A DNA stretch of 64,000 nt from JAFGCL01 sp964492335 (GTDB lineage: Bacteria > Chloroflexota > Dehalococcoidia > UBA2247 > RBG-13-53-26), in contig CAZBJX010000004.1 of NCBI GenBank assembly GCA_964492335.1, positions 48,191 through 112,190 of the forward strand, given 5' to 3'. The notes beneath the pieces were generated by a model. The model did not search any database. It saw only the letters and a list, made by a program, of their open reading frames with translations, and was not told where the DNA came from. Positions within the stretch are counted from its first letter, which is position 1. The number at the start of each line of letters is the position of its first letter. This document shows, piece after piece, positions 8,889-17,131 of the stretch. The translations under genes and the position numbers were made by a program.

Positions 8889-9375
8889 GAGGGACCTGCA
8901 GCCGCTCCAGATACACCGGGCGCTGCCGCGGACCAACTGCAAGCTGTGCGGCTCGGCGGGCTGCTACGCCTTCGCCTTCGACCTCATCAGCCGCAGCAAG
9001 CGGCCCGAGGACTGCCCCCCATTGCTGACGCCGGAGTTCGCCGAGTCGCTGGCGACGCTGAAGGAGCTCTTCGGGGAAGGCGAGCGGATTGAGGGGACCG
9101 ACCACGTGGTGGACAGGACCAGGTGCACCGGCTGCGGTGACTGCGTCGCGGTGTGCAACCGGGCCCTCACCACCATCACCAAGGGCGGGCGCTACTCCCA
9201 GCGGGCCCCGGTGCCGCCGCCGCTGGCGATCGTCGACGGCCGCCTCGACGTGGTGGAGTGGAAGAGCTGCAAGCGGGCAACGCCCGGGCTGGATATCTGC
9301 AACCTCTGCGCCGACAAGTGCCCGTTTTCCGCCATCGACCTGGTGAAGGCCGAAGAGGAAGATGAGGAGTGGTAG
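8881..9375 (+). CDS. Polyferredoxin with CFeSP-type [4Fe-4S] domain
   Basis: This 164-residue iron-sulfur protein has an N-terminal motif LPRTNCKLCGSAGCYAFA with Cys 20, 23, 28 and 45. That pattern matches the [4Fe-4S] domain at the start of the corrinoid iron-sulfur protein large subunit (AcsC/CdhE). A ferredoxin-type site follows (Cys 82, 85, 88, 92; CTGCGDCVAVC) and a second set with wider spacing (Cys 130, 140, 143, 147). The corrinoid-binding TIM barrel of CFeSP is absent. It ends the operon and probably passes electrons to or from the FwdB-like protein. GTG at 8881 is the start, with GGGAAGGG upstream. Confidence 0.82.
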   Translation: MPKRDLQPLQIHRALPRTNCKLCGSAGCYAFAFDLISRSKRPEDCPPLLTPEFAESLATLKELFGEGERIEGTDHVVDRTRCTGCGDCVAVCNRALTTITKGGRYSQRAPVPPPLAIVDGRLDVVEWKSCKRATPGLDICNLCADKCPFSAIDLVKAEEEDEEW

Positions 9376-9406
9376 CCGCCGGCCGCGACCCTCGTGATTC
9401 CCGGCC

Positions 9407-10207
9407 CTACCACATGCCGCCCCCGCCGCTCACGCTGACCGTCTGGCCGGTGAGGAAACCGGCGTGCTCTGAAGCGAAGAACAGGACGGTGTAGGCGATG
9501 TCCTCCGGCCGGCCGAGGCGACGCACGGGCCAGCTTCTGGTGTACCCTTCCAGCTTCTCTGGCGTGAAATAGTCGTAGCCGAACTTGTTCCAGAAGCTGT
9601 CCCTTCCGGTGTCGTCCCGGCTGTGGGGGACGATCCATCCCGGCGAGGCGCAGTTGACCGTGATCCCATACTCGCCGAACTCCCAGGCCAGGGCCCGGGA
9701 AAGCGCCATCACCCCACCCTTCAACCCCCCGTACACCGCCGTACTTATGGCGGCCTGGCCATTGATTCCCCCGTTGGAGCTGATGTTCACGATCCGGCCG
9801 TAGCGCCGCTCGATCATGTTGTCCACCACGGCCCGGGTGCAGTTGATGACGCTCCAGTAGTTCAGGTCGATCTCTCTGGCCCATTCCTCCCTCTCCTTGT
9901 TGATGAAACGGGCCATGCCGGTGGTGCCGCCGGCGTTGTTCACCAGCACGTCTATTCGGCCGAACCGGTCCAGGGTGGTCTTCACCATGGCCTGCGCGGA
10001 ATCCCAGTCGGTGACGTCCGTCTCCACCAGTATCGCGTGCCCGCCTGTGCTGTTGGCCTGGTCCACGGCCTTGCGCCCCTGCTCCACATCTATGTCCGCA
10101 TTGACGATGTTGGAGCCCTCAGCGGCGAAGGCCAGCAGAATGCCGCGCCCGATATTGGAGCTCCCGCCGGTCACGATCACCGTCCTGCCCCTCAGTCCCA
10201 GGTCCAC
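9407..10207 (-). CDS. Short-chain dehydrogenase/reductase (SDR)
   Basis: This classical NAD(P)-dependent SDR (266 aa) has the cofactor motif TGGSSNIG (13-20), NNAGG and an active-site Ser (NISSNGG) with the YGGLK Tyr/Lys pair. The acidic residue after the second strand (NADIDVEQG) suggests NAD+ preference. The C-terminus SVSGGGGMW matches 3-oxoacyl reductase-like SDRs. The GTG start at 10207 has GGGAGG upstream. It converges on the Fwd-like operon (32 bp between stops) and is the last minus-strand gene of this block. The substrate is unknown; it is a different SDR subtype from the four paralogues at 15567 and 35646-38644. Confidence 0.85.
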   Translation of the reverse strand: MDLGLRGRTVIVTGGSSNIGRGILLAFAAEGSNIVNADIDVEQGRKAVDQANSTGGHAILVETDVTDWDSAQAMVKTTLDRFGRIDVLVNNAGGTTGMARFINKEREEWAREIDLNYWSVINCTRAVVDNMIERRYGRIVNISSNGGINGQAAISTAVYGGLKGGVMALSRALAWEFGEYGITVNCASPGWIVPHSRDDTGRDSFWNKFGYDYFTPEKLEGYTRSWPVRRLGRPEDIAYTVLFFASEHAGFLTGQTVSVSGGGGMW

Positions 10208-10355
10208 GACCGACCTCCCTTCTAACCTGCGCCTGCCTCTACGCCGCGCCGCGTCTTCGCGGGTCTTCGCATCCTCTGTCCCGGCAACCCCCGCCCCCTC
10301 AGGCCATCCGCCGCATCATCGGGCCCCGGGCCTCGAGCACCACCCCTGTCCGGGA

Positions 10356-10919
10356 TCATGCCTGGACCGTGATCTCCCACTGGCAGGCGATCTCATCCCG
10401 GCTGCTCCGGGGGGGCAGCTTCAGGGGCTTCGCTCTGGCAGTGGGCAGCAGCAGCTGGAAGTAGTTGTTCATGCAGAACCCCTCCAGCTTGTGGCACACA
10501 TGCATGATTCTGGCCGGGTCCGCCTTCTCCAGGTACTCCAGGTTCAGACAACGCCGGGCGGTCCATATGACGCGGTTGCTGTCTATGATCTCGAAGGACC
10601 CAATGGGCTGGAAGGCCATGGACCCCTCAAGGATCAAGTGGGACACCTTGCAGAGGTCCACTGCGTCTTTGACCGGTATGTTCGCCAGCGCGGCCATCCT
10701 GGGCCAACCGACCCTGGCCTGCTCAAGCCAGAACTCCAGCTCCCACTTGTCTGCCTCTTCCTTCCCGAGCCTGGTCTCAATCATCCTGTGCCAGAGCTCC
10801 TCCCATCTCAAAGCCATGCTCTGCCATTCCCTGGCCAGCTTGATGACGAATTCCTTGGAGAAATCCTCAAGCTTCAGATCATCCTTGATAGGTCCGCTGT
10901 AGTCGTTCAACTCCGCCAT
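10356..10919 (-). CDS. Uncharacterised protein, 187 aa
   Basis: The protein is soluble and Trp-rich with no signal peptide. It contains an N-terminal helical part (FVIKLAREWQSMALRWEELW), GSFEIIDSNRVIWTARRC and a Cys-containing block MHVCHKLEGFCMNNYFQ near the C-terminus. I recall similar proteins of unknown function near anaerobic acyl-CoA and C1 genes (a DUF6125-like group), but the link is weak. AAGGAG precedes the ATG by 5 bp. It lies downstream of the CODH-like gene behind a strong hairpin, so it may have its own promoter. Confidence 0.72.
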   Translation of the reverse strand: MAELNDYSGPIKDDLKLEDFSKEFVIKLAREWQSMALRWEELWHRMIETRLGKEEADKWELEFWLEQARVGWPRMAALANIPVKDAVDLCKVSHLILEGSMAFQPIGSFEIIDSNRVIWTARRCLNLEYLEKADPARIMHVCHKLEGFCMNNYFQLLLPTARAKPLKLPPRSSRDEIACQWEITVQA

Positions 10920-11050
10920 TCCGGCTCCTTTCTGTGCCCCGGGCGCGGCGGCCCCCGGTGTGCCCCTCTCACCGGGCCGGCCTTCCCTGCCGGGGACATG
11001 ATAGCACGGGCAGAGTGCCCGGGGAAGCCGTGGGACGCCCTGCAAAGAGG

Positions 11051-11082
11051 TCCGGCGCTTTCCTCCTGAGGAAAGCGCCGGA
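11051..11082 (-). terminator. Hairpin after the CODH-like gene
   Basis: This is a perfect 15-bp stem (arm TCCGGCGCTTTCCTC) with a 2-base loop, 32 bp beyond the stop of the CODH-like gene on the minus strand. There is no long U tract. It separates that gene from the 10356 gene. Confidence 0.7.
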
Positions 11083-11113
11083 CCGATGTTGCGCTGCGGG
11101 GCCGCGCGGGCGG

Positions 11114-13645
11114 CTACTTACCCTTGTCTGCGTCCTCGCGGGCCTTCTCCACGCCGGCGCGGACCTTGTCCCTCAGGCGCAGGGGCGTCTGGCTAACCAG
11201 CCGCGTGCTGTAGATGCCTTGCTCCATGCCGTAGTTGGCGGCGAACTCGGACATGGTCATTACCCTGCCATCGCGGTGCCTGGCCTTCGTCAGCTTCATG
11301 CCGTCCGCAGCCCAGCCGTGGTCCTTGCCCAGCAGGTTGACCACGCGCCTGCGATGACGCGGCGGCAGCTCGAAGTCCGACCGCACGAACAGCTGCCAGT
11401 CCTCGGGGAGCTGGCCGTAGAAGCGATCGTAGAAGTCGATGAGCACTTCCAGGTGGGTCAGGCGGCTCTCCCGGTAGTCCTTCACGTTGACGACCGATCG
11501 GGCCAGCATGGTCAGCGCCTCTTCCCTGGTCTCCACCGGCACGATGAGGTGTTCCTTCGCCGGCTCCACCTCGCGCTTGTCGCCGGTCTCGCCGTGATAG
11601 ACCCACCACTTGCTGCGGTCATACCGGTCGCCCGCCAGGTACCGGTTCCACCCCAGGGACGATGCCGGTCCCACGATGACCGTGGACCCCAGCCGCGCCC
11701 AGGCCGCGGCCACCGCGTACATCCTGTCCGGCATGGCTCCCCAGATGATGACCGACTGGGCGCCGCCCAGGAATATGGAGTCTCCCAGGGGAGGGAGGTT
11801 GCCATAGAGCGAGATGCCTCCGGAGGGGCGCAGCATCAGATACATGGGCACCGAGTGGCAGATGGCGGAGCAGCTGCCGCAGTTGACCAGGTTGCGCGCC
11901 GCGGCGGTGGCGTTGTACTGCTGCATGAGGAACTTCTTCTTCGCCGGGCTGAAGGACCGCGCCATCTCCGCCGCGCCGCAGCCGGCGGTGAAGCACATGT
12001 AGCCTCCGTTGAGCAGCTCGTCGGCGATCCATGCCATATCTTCCTTGTGGGCATCGCCGCAGCCATAGATGGTGACCATGGCCGGGATGCTGCCCCAGCC
12101 AACGGCGAAGGCCGACTGCAGCAGCTCGGTGATGGAGAAGGGGCCCCGTCCCCGCCTCATCATGTACTTGTCCTGGTCGGCCTGCTTCCTCTCAGCCGCC
12201 ACTATGATGTCCCGCAGCTGGACCTTGCTGGGGCAGACCTCGTCGCACCGGCCGCAGAAATTGCAGCCCTTCTCCACCTCCATGAACCCCTTCCAGTCGC
12301 CGCCGCCCAGCTCCCGCACCGCCCGGGACACCGGCAGGTTCACCGGGCAGACGATGGAGCAGAGGTCGCAGTCCGGCTTGTGCTCCTTGCACTGCTTGAT
12401 CGCTTCAGCATCGGATATGATGTGAACGCCGGTCCTCTTCAGGCCCTGCGCCACGTTGACAGCCACCTCCCCGGCCTTCTCCACGTCCCGGATCCAGGCC
12501 GCCGGGGCACCGCCCAGAAGGGAGCTCACTATCTCGTCGGCGGGCACATCGGTGCTGTCTGCCACATCGTCAATCCCGTTGCTGCCCACCCAGATGACCC
12601 TGGTGCCCACGCGGGCCGCCTCGGAGAGGAGGTCCAGGGGGATACACCCGGGGCTGACCACCAGCACATCGAAGACACCGTTGCGGACGGCCTTGGTGGA
12701 CCGCACCATGGGGGCCACTATCCGGCCGCGTTCGTAGAAGCGGACGATGTCGTCGCCCGCCGATCCCATGCCGCAGACCTCGATCTTCTCGGTCAGCTCG
12801 TTCTTCTTCAGGTACTCGATGGCGCACCACGCCGGCAGGAAGTCGTCTCCTACGAAGGCCATCACCGGCTTGCCGGCCTCCACCGAGGCCCACCCGGCGG
12901 CCAGCGTGGCCGGAGGAAACTGCTCGATGCTCTCCAGTTCCTCGTTGGCCGCGCTGATGAAGCCGAAACAGGATATCTTCAGTATCTCGGCCAGGCCCAT
13001 GCTCAGCAGCAGCACCGAGCCGGCATGCAGCACCATGCTCTCGAAGTCCATGGCCGAGCCGGTGCCGGAGTAGCTGGCCTGGAACAGCTTCGACAGCTGG
13101 GCCTCAGAGTAGGCCTGGGCCCGGGCCACGTCCTTCAGGGTCTTGATCTGGAGGCCGGCCAGGACGGTGACGGTGGGGGCATGGTCCTGGATGTTGAGGA
13201 TCTCTCCCATGCTCACCCCGGTATCCTCCGGGTGCAGCTTCAGGGCGTAGGTCAGAAGCTGGCGGCCGGCCACCACCTGGGTGGCCAGGCCCCGGCAGGC
13301 CTTCCGCAGGCTCAGGCGGCCCTGGTAGGACTCCATCGCCAGGCCGCATCTGCCCGCGGCCTTCTGCAGATCGCAGGGCCCGAGCTCGCAGTCAGAGCAG
13401 ACGCCCTTCGGCTGAGTGTAGAGGGGCTCGCACCTGGACAGGAGCCCGCGGTCCAGCTCGGCGACGTCGGCGGCATCGGGCAGGAGATGAATCCATCCGC
13501 CGAAGTTGCTGTGGCGCCCTTCTACGAAGTCGTTCTCCACGATCTCCAAGATCTCGTCTTCGTAGCCCCGCGCATCGCGCACCACTCCCGTTATGGGCAC
13601 TTCTAGTGATCCAACGTTGGCGATCCTGGCTTCCTTATCCTTCAC
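11114..13645 (-). CDS. CdhA-like protein: CODH alpha subunit with a degenerate C-cluster
   Basis: This 843-residue protein aligns along its length with the archaeal CODH/ACS alpha subunit CdhA. Kept are the B/D-cluster cysteines (83, 86, 91, 100), the inserted ferredoxin domain (Cys 426, 429, 433 and 461, 464, 467, 471) and four C-cluster cysteines (334, 529, 556, 592). Lost are the His and Cys that hold the exo iron of the C-cluster (the GHN motif reads GDD at 266-268; GLCC reads GMGS at 292-295), the proton-channel histidines (TQVVAGRQ at 122-129) and the catalytic Lys (Arg641). The four remaining cysteines could hold an ordinary [4Fe-4S] cluster. I therefore expect an electron-transfer or scaffold role, not CO oxidation. 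GTG 13645 follows AGAAGGAG. Confidence 0.85.
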   Translation of the reverse strand: MKDKEARIANVGSLEVPITGVVRDARGYEDEILEIVENDFVEGRHSNFGGWIHLLPDAADVAELDRGLLSRCEPLYTQPKGVCSDCELGPCDLQKAAGRCGLAMESYQGRLSLRKACRGLATQVVAGRQLLTYALKLHPEDTGVSMGEILNIQDHAPTVTVLAGLQIKTLKDVARAQAYSEAQLSKLFQASYSGTGSAMDFESMVLHAGSVLLLSMGLAEILKISCFGFISAANEELESIEQFPPATLAAGWASVEAGKPVMAFVGDDFLPAWCAIEYLKKNELTEKIEVCGMGSAGDDIVRFYERGRIVAPMVRSTKAVRNGVFDVLVVSPGCIPLDLLSEAARVGTRVIWVGSNGIDDVADSTDVPADEIVSSLLGGAPAAWIRDVEKAGEVAVNVAQGLKRTGVHIISDAEAIKQCKEHKPDCDLCSIVCPVNLPVSRAVRELGGGDWKGFMEVEKGCNFCGRCDEVCPSKVQLRDIIVAAERKQADQDKYMMRRGRGPFSITELLQSAFAVGWGSIPAMVTIYGCGDAHKEDMAWIADELLNGGYMCFTAGCGAAEMARSFSPAKKKFLMQQYNATAAARNLVNCGSCSAICHSVPMYLMLRPSGGISLYGNLPPLGDSIFLGGAQSVIIWGAMPDRMYAVAAAWARLGSTVIVGPASSLGWNRYLAGDRYDRSKWWVYHGETGDKREVEPAKEHLIVPVETREEALTMLARSVVNVKDYRESRLTHLEVLIDFYDRFYGQLPEDWQLFVRSDFELPPRHRRRVVNLLGKDHGWAADGMKLTKARHRDGRVMTMSEFAANYGMEQGIYSTRLVSQTPLRLRDKVRAGVEKAREDADKGK

Positions 13646-13702
13646 AGCTTTCTCCTTCTGAATATTCCCTCACCCGGGTCCGCCGGGCCGGCCCCGAACA
13701 GA

Positions 13703-13738
13703 CAGAGGTTCCGGCATCCCCGGATGCCGGAACCTCTG
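13703..13738 (-). terminator. Long hairpin between the Cys-rich gene and the CODH-like gene
   Basis: This is a perfect 17-bp stem (arm CAGAGGTTCCGGCATCC) with a 2-base loop. It lies beyond the stop of the 13794 gene on the minus strand and before the CODH-like start. It should end or attenuate the cdhC transcript, so the CODH-like gene may be expressed at a different level from the ACS genes. Confidence 0.7.
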
Positions 13739-13793
13739 GTGGTCTCAACCAGACCCGGCCCGGTCTGCCGCCAGCCGCCGACCCTCAGCGTCG

Positions 13794-14009
13794 CTAGTCA
13801 ACGAAGTCCACTTCCTTCATGCACGTCTCGCAGACCTTCTGCTTCTTCATGCCGGACTTCAGAGGGCTGGTGAGCACCCCCAGCACCCTCTGCCCCGGGT
13901 TCTCCACGGACACTTCCTTGACGCACTCGGCACAAAGCGGGACTCCGCAGACGTTGCACTTCTGCTCCGCCGGCTTCTTCTTGCACACGCCACACAATTG
14001 CTCTGACAT
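13794..14009 (-). CDS. Small Cys-rich zinc-ribbon/B-box-like protein
   Basis: This protein of about 71 residues has paired CXXC knuckles: CGVCKKK, CNVCGVPLCAEC and a final CETCMKEVDF. The pattern suggests one or two structural zinc sites as in B-box or FYVE-like ribbons. No enzyme motif is present. It sits 22 bp after the ACS gene and is presumably translated from the same mRNA, so it may be a small accessory or assembly protein of the ACS. Two ATG codons in a row are possible starts (14012 and 14009); AGAGG fits the second better. Confidence 0.75.
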   Translation of the reverse strand: MSEQLCGVCKKKPAEQKCNVCGVPLCAECVKEVSVENPGQRVLGVLTSPLKSGMKKQKVCETCMKEVDFVD

Positions 14010-14030
14010 CATCCACCTCTCGTTGATTGT

Positions 14031-15395
14031 CTAGTCCGACGGCCAGGCCCCGCCCGGCGGCGGCACCTTCAGCGGCACGGGCTCACCGTTCTTCCAGTAT
14101 TTCTGCACCACGGGGTGATTCTTCTTCTTCAAGAACTCCTTCAGGTCCTTGGGGTCGATGGCATCCTGCTCCGTGGCTATCTTGTCGTAGATCTCCTCCG
14201 GGATGAACTCCGCGACCTCCTTCTTGAGGTCGGAGGGCATCCACACGATGCGGGCCCAGCCGCCGTCGCCCTTCAGGAACGTCTTGCTCTGCATGGAGCG
14301 CACGGAAACGCCCTTGTTCCCATGGTTCTGGGAGCCTCCGGAGATGGTCCCGGCCAGGCGCGAGAACTTGATTCCCAGCGGGGTCACGCCGATGTAGCGC
14401 CGCACTGCCACGCCGATGCCGTCCACCTCCGGTATGTAGAAGGCGGCCCCCTCGAAGCAGCCGCAGTTCGTGGTAGGGTACTTGATGGCGCTGAATATGT
14501 TGCAGTGCTTGATCTGGTGGTTGGACCTCTCGTAGACGGCCTCGTCCACGCCGACGTAGCTGCCCGTCAGTTCGTTGATGCACTCCCCCTTGGGTATGCG
14601 GAAGATGTAGCCCTCCGGGTCGAGCTCGATGGTCACCTCTGCGCCGTTGTAGGAGAGGATGCCGCAGTAAGGGATCTGGCTCGGAGTGATCACGCAGACG
14701 TGGTTCGGCGCCAGGGACTTGCAGATGGTGCAGCCGTAGAACACGTCCACATCGGAGTCCTCCAGGGTGGTCGCCAGTTCCTGAGCCTTCAACCTCTGGA
14801 CGCCGGCCCTGTAGAGGGGCTCGACGAGCTTCATGCCGCCGACCTCCTCGGAGGCGATGATCCAGCGGAAGTCCATGGCCTCCACCTGGGGCACCACGGT
14901 CTTGATGAAGGCGTAGATGATCTGGCACAGCTTGGGGAATGTCAGGCGCCCCACGATGGCCTTGCTGAATCGCATCCAGGGGGCCGCGAACGAGCCGAAG
15001 GCCATGTAGCCTTCGATGCCATGGAGAGACATGGACATCTGCCGCTCGATGTACTCGCGGTGCCTCTGGGTTATCCCCTTGCCGTGGACCCTGATATCCC
15101 AGCACGACGGGAACGAGCTGCCCGGCTCGACTTCGTGTATGTCAGGCCCGATGAGGGTCATCACGCCGTCGCGGACGATGCCCGGCTCCTCGATGACCTC
15201 CAGTATGGTGTAGCTCTTGTACTCCCACTTCGGCCCCGAGAGCTCGATCTGCATGTCGGCTTTCTTCACTTCCGCCACCCATCGGATGCCCAGGCCGATG
15301 TTGTTCAGCCCGTCCCACAGATGGTCCGGGTCGGTGGGGAACTGGTACTCCCTCCCCTCGGGTATCTTCACCCCGGCTAGCTCTGCTTCGCTCAC
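14031..15395 (-). CDS. cdhC: Acetyl-CoA synthase/decarbonylase, CdhC type (ACS beta subunit)
   Basis: This 454-residue protein is the short, archaeal-type ACS that lacks the N-terminal CODH-binding domain of bacterial AcsB. It joins a methyl group, CO and CoA at the Ni-Ni-[4Fe-4S] A-cluster, or runs in reverse. All six A-cluster cysteines are present at 222, 225, 234, 244, 311 and 313 (GCTICKSLAPNHVC, PYCG, NCGCFEG). Their spacing equals that of Moorella AcsB Cys 506/509/518/528/595/597. A GTG start at 15395 has AAGGAGG five bases upstream; the frame is open further upstream but lacks a better start. No CFeSP (CdhD/CdhE) methyl donor is in the window. The neighbouring CODH-like protein seems unable to supply CO. 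Confidence 0.93.
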   Translation of the reverse strand: MSEAELAGVKIPEGREYQFPTDPDHLWDGLNNIGLGIRWVAEVKKADMQIELSGPKWEYKSYTILEVIEEPGIVRDGVMTLIGPDIHEVEPGSSFPSCWDIRVHGKGITQRHREYIERQMSMSLHGIEGYMAFGSFAAPWMRFSKAIVGRLTFPKLCQIIYAFIKTVVPQVEAMDFRWIIASEEVGGMKLVEPLYRAGVQRLKAQELATTLEDSDVDVFYGCTICKSLAPNHVCVITPSQIPYCGILSYNGAEVTIELDPEGYIFRIPKGECINELTGSYVGVDEAVYERSNHQIKHCNIFSAIKYPTTNCGCFEGAAFYIPEVDGIGVAVRRYIGVTPLGIKFSRLAGTISGGSQNHGNKGVSVRSMQSKTFLKGDGGWARIVWMPSDLKKEVAEFIPEEIYDKIATEQDAIDPKDLKEFLKKKNHPVVQKYWKNGEPVPLKVPPPGGAWPSD

Positions 15396-15566
15396 TTTGA
15401 CCTCCTTCTGCTTAGACCCGAATGCCCCTGACTCCGCCGGCTGGAGAGGGGCCCGATTGCGGGGACCTCGCAAGCCAGCCAATCATAGATGTACACCACT
15501 TCCCGTCGGTGCGCCGTGACGCAGGTCACCCCACCCCCTCACGGCCACAATGCCCGGGCATCGCTC

Positions 15567-16487
15567 CTATCCCATGATGTTCAAGGGAACGGCCGCCAGG
15601 GTCGGGGCCAGCCTGACCAGATCGTCGACGGTCCACGGCCCTTCCGCCCTGGTATCGCGGTACAGGCCCGCGATCTCGAACGGCTTGGAGTAGACGGCCA
15701 CGCGCCCTCCCTGGACACCAATCACCTTGCCATTGAATATCCGGCCCTCCTCGCTGCAGAGGTAGGCCACTATCGGGGACACGTACTCCGGGCCGGGCAT
15801 GTTTATGACCTCGTCGTACTGCTCCTTGTTCATCATTCCGGACTCATAGGCCCGGGTGAACCGAGCCTTGACCTCGTCGTCCATGGTCAGCCTGGTAGCC
15901 GCAATCGGGGCGATGGCGTTGGCCGTGCAGTTGTACTTGCCCAGCTCGCCCGCGAGGGTGTAGGTGAGGCTGACGATGCCGCCCTTGGCGGCGCTGTAGT
16001 TGCCCTGCCCCGGCGAGCCCCTCCAGGCATCCGATGTGGTGCTGATAATCCGGCCCCACTTCTGCTCCCTCATCAGCTTCGAGGCGTGGCGGCACAGGTT
16101 GAACATCCCCTTCAGGTGGACCGCGATGACGGCGTCCCATTCCTGCTCGGTCATGTTGAAGGTCATGCGGTCGCGGAGGATCCCGGCGCAGTTGACCAGG
16201 ATGTCGATCCTGCCAAAGCTGTCCACGCAGGCCTTGATGATCCGCTCGGCGGCGGCGAAATCGGTGACGTTCTCCCCATTGGAGATGGCAGTGCCCCCGG
16301 CCTTCTTGATCTCCGCTACCACCTGCTGCGCCGGGCCGGCGTCGGCGCCTTCGCCTGACTTGCTGCCGCCCAGGTCGCACACCACCACCCTGGCACCGTG
16401 CCGGGCCAGATCCAGGGCTACGGCTCTTCCGATACCCCGCCCGGCCCCGGTGACCACGGCGTTCCTGCCTTCCAGGTGCTTGGCCAT
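15567..16487 (-). CDS. SDR-family acyl-CoA dehydrogenase-like protein
   Basis: This 306-residue SDR is of the (3R)-hydroxyacyl-CoA dehydrogenase (multifunctional-enzyme type 2) group. It has TGAGRGIG, NCAG, an active-site TSDAW segment and the YSAAK pair. It opens with LEGRNAVVTGAGRGIG and carries a C-terminal extension ending in EGPWTVDDLVRLAPTL. The extension is related to those of the three tandem SDRs at 35646-38644, so all four are paralogues. It lies between the unknown gene 16539 and the ACS gene on one strand; TAAGGAGG precedes the ATG. Placement inside the CODH/ACS set is unusual and may tie that set to acyl-CoA oxidation. Confidence 0.85.
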   Translation of the reverse strand: MAKHLEGRNAVVTGAGRGIGRAVALDLARHGARVVVCDLGGSKSGEGADAGPAQQVVAEIKKAGGTAISNGENVTDFAAAERIIKACVDSFGRIDILVNCAGILRDRMTFNMTEQEWDAVIAVHLKGMFNLCRHASKLMREQKWGRIISTTSDAWRGSPGQGNYSAAKGGIVSLTYTLAGELGKYNCTANAIAPIAATRLTMDDEVKARFTRAYESGMMNKEQYDEVINMPGPEYVSPIVAYLCSEEGRIFNGKVIGVQGGRVAVYSKPFEIAGLYRDTRAEGPWTVDDLVRLAPTLAAVPLNIMG

Positions 16488-16538
16488 TCTCTGCCTCCTT
16501 ACCTTAACAGCCTGCGCTTGAGGCGGGGCCCTGCCGGC

Positions 16539-17108
16539 CTAGTAGTCCTCTTCCTCCTCCGCCAGGAGCCGGTCCCTGATGAAGTCCTGGTGCCGAGCGG
16601 ATATGTACTCGTCGAAGCTCATCTGGCTCATGTGGAAGTGCTTGACCAGGTCCCTGTCCGCTGCCGATCCGATGACGCAGATCATGGTGTGGTTGTCGGG
16701 GTTGCAGAACCAGATCATGAGCCGGCTGTCCCTGGTCCCGAAGTACCACCGGCCCTTCTCCTCGGTCAGCCACTCGATCAGCACATACTCGTTGATAGGC
16801 GGCAGGACCAGGACGCAGTCGATATCCCGGCTGGCTGCCTTGACAGCGGCCAGCCTGATCAGAGCGTCCAGCGCCTGGTCCATGTTCTCCCGGACCATGC
16901 CGGCGATCTCCAGGGTACCGTCGCCCCCCTTGCGCCTGGCACGGAAGTCCGGCTCGACCAGGCCGATGAACCTCTGCGGCTTCAGCTCGTAGCCCGCCTG
17001 TTTCAGGAAGCGGTCCGTCCCGGCCCGCAGCTCCTCCAGGCTGAAGACGTAGTGGCGGAACTCGCCCTCGCTGATGCGCTGCTTCTGGCCCTCGGCCATA
17101 TCGTTCAT
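16539..17108 (-). CDS. Uncharacterised protein, 189 aa, in the CODH/ACS cluster
   Basis: I do not recognise the family. The protein is soluble and predicted alpha/beta. It begins with an acidic helical part (FSLEELRAGTDRFLKQAGY), has a central CVLVLPPINEYVLIEWLTEE segment and ends in an acidic tail (LLAEEEEDY). No metal-binding motif or signal peptide is visible. It lies 23 bp after the CdhB-like gene and 51 bp before the SDR on the same strand, so it is probably co-transcribed with ACS genes. A second in-frame ATG (MAEGQ) is possible. It is a candidate for a dedicated accessory protein. Confidence 0.72.
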   Translation of the reverse strand: MNDMAEGQKQRISEGEFRHYVFSLEELRAGTDRFLKQAGYELKPQRFIGLVEPDFRARRKGGDGTLEIAGMVRENMDQALDALIRLAAVKAASRDIDCVLVLPPINEYVLIEWLTEEKGRWYFGTRDSRLMIWFCNPDNHTMICVIGSAADRDLVKHFHMSQMSFDEYISARHQDFIRDRLLAEEEEDY

Positions 17109-17131
17109 CGTGCCCCCCCCTCCGGCAGCTG

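Noticed and set aside
10934..13606. 890-codon plus-strand frame opposite the CODH-like gene
   Set aside because: It has low-complexity composition typical of an antisense shadow, without a ribosome site or known domain.
14031..15482. Start of the ACS gene at 15482
   Set aside because: The added N-terminal residues are Arg/Pro-rich and unlike the family, while GTG 15395 has an ideal AAGGAGG.
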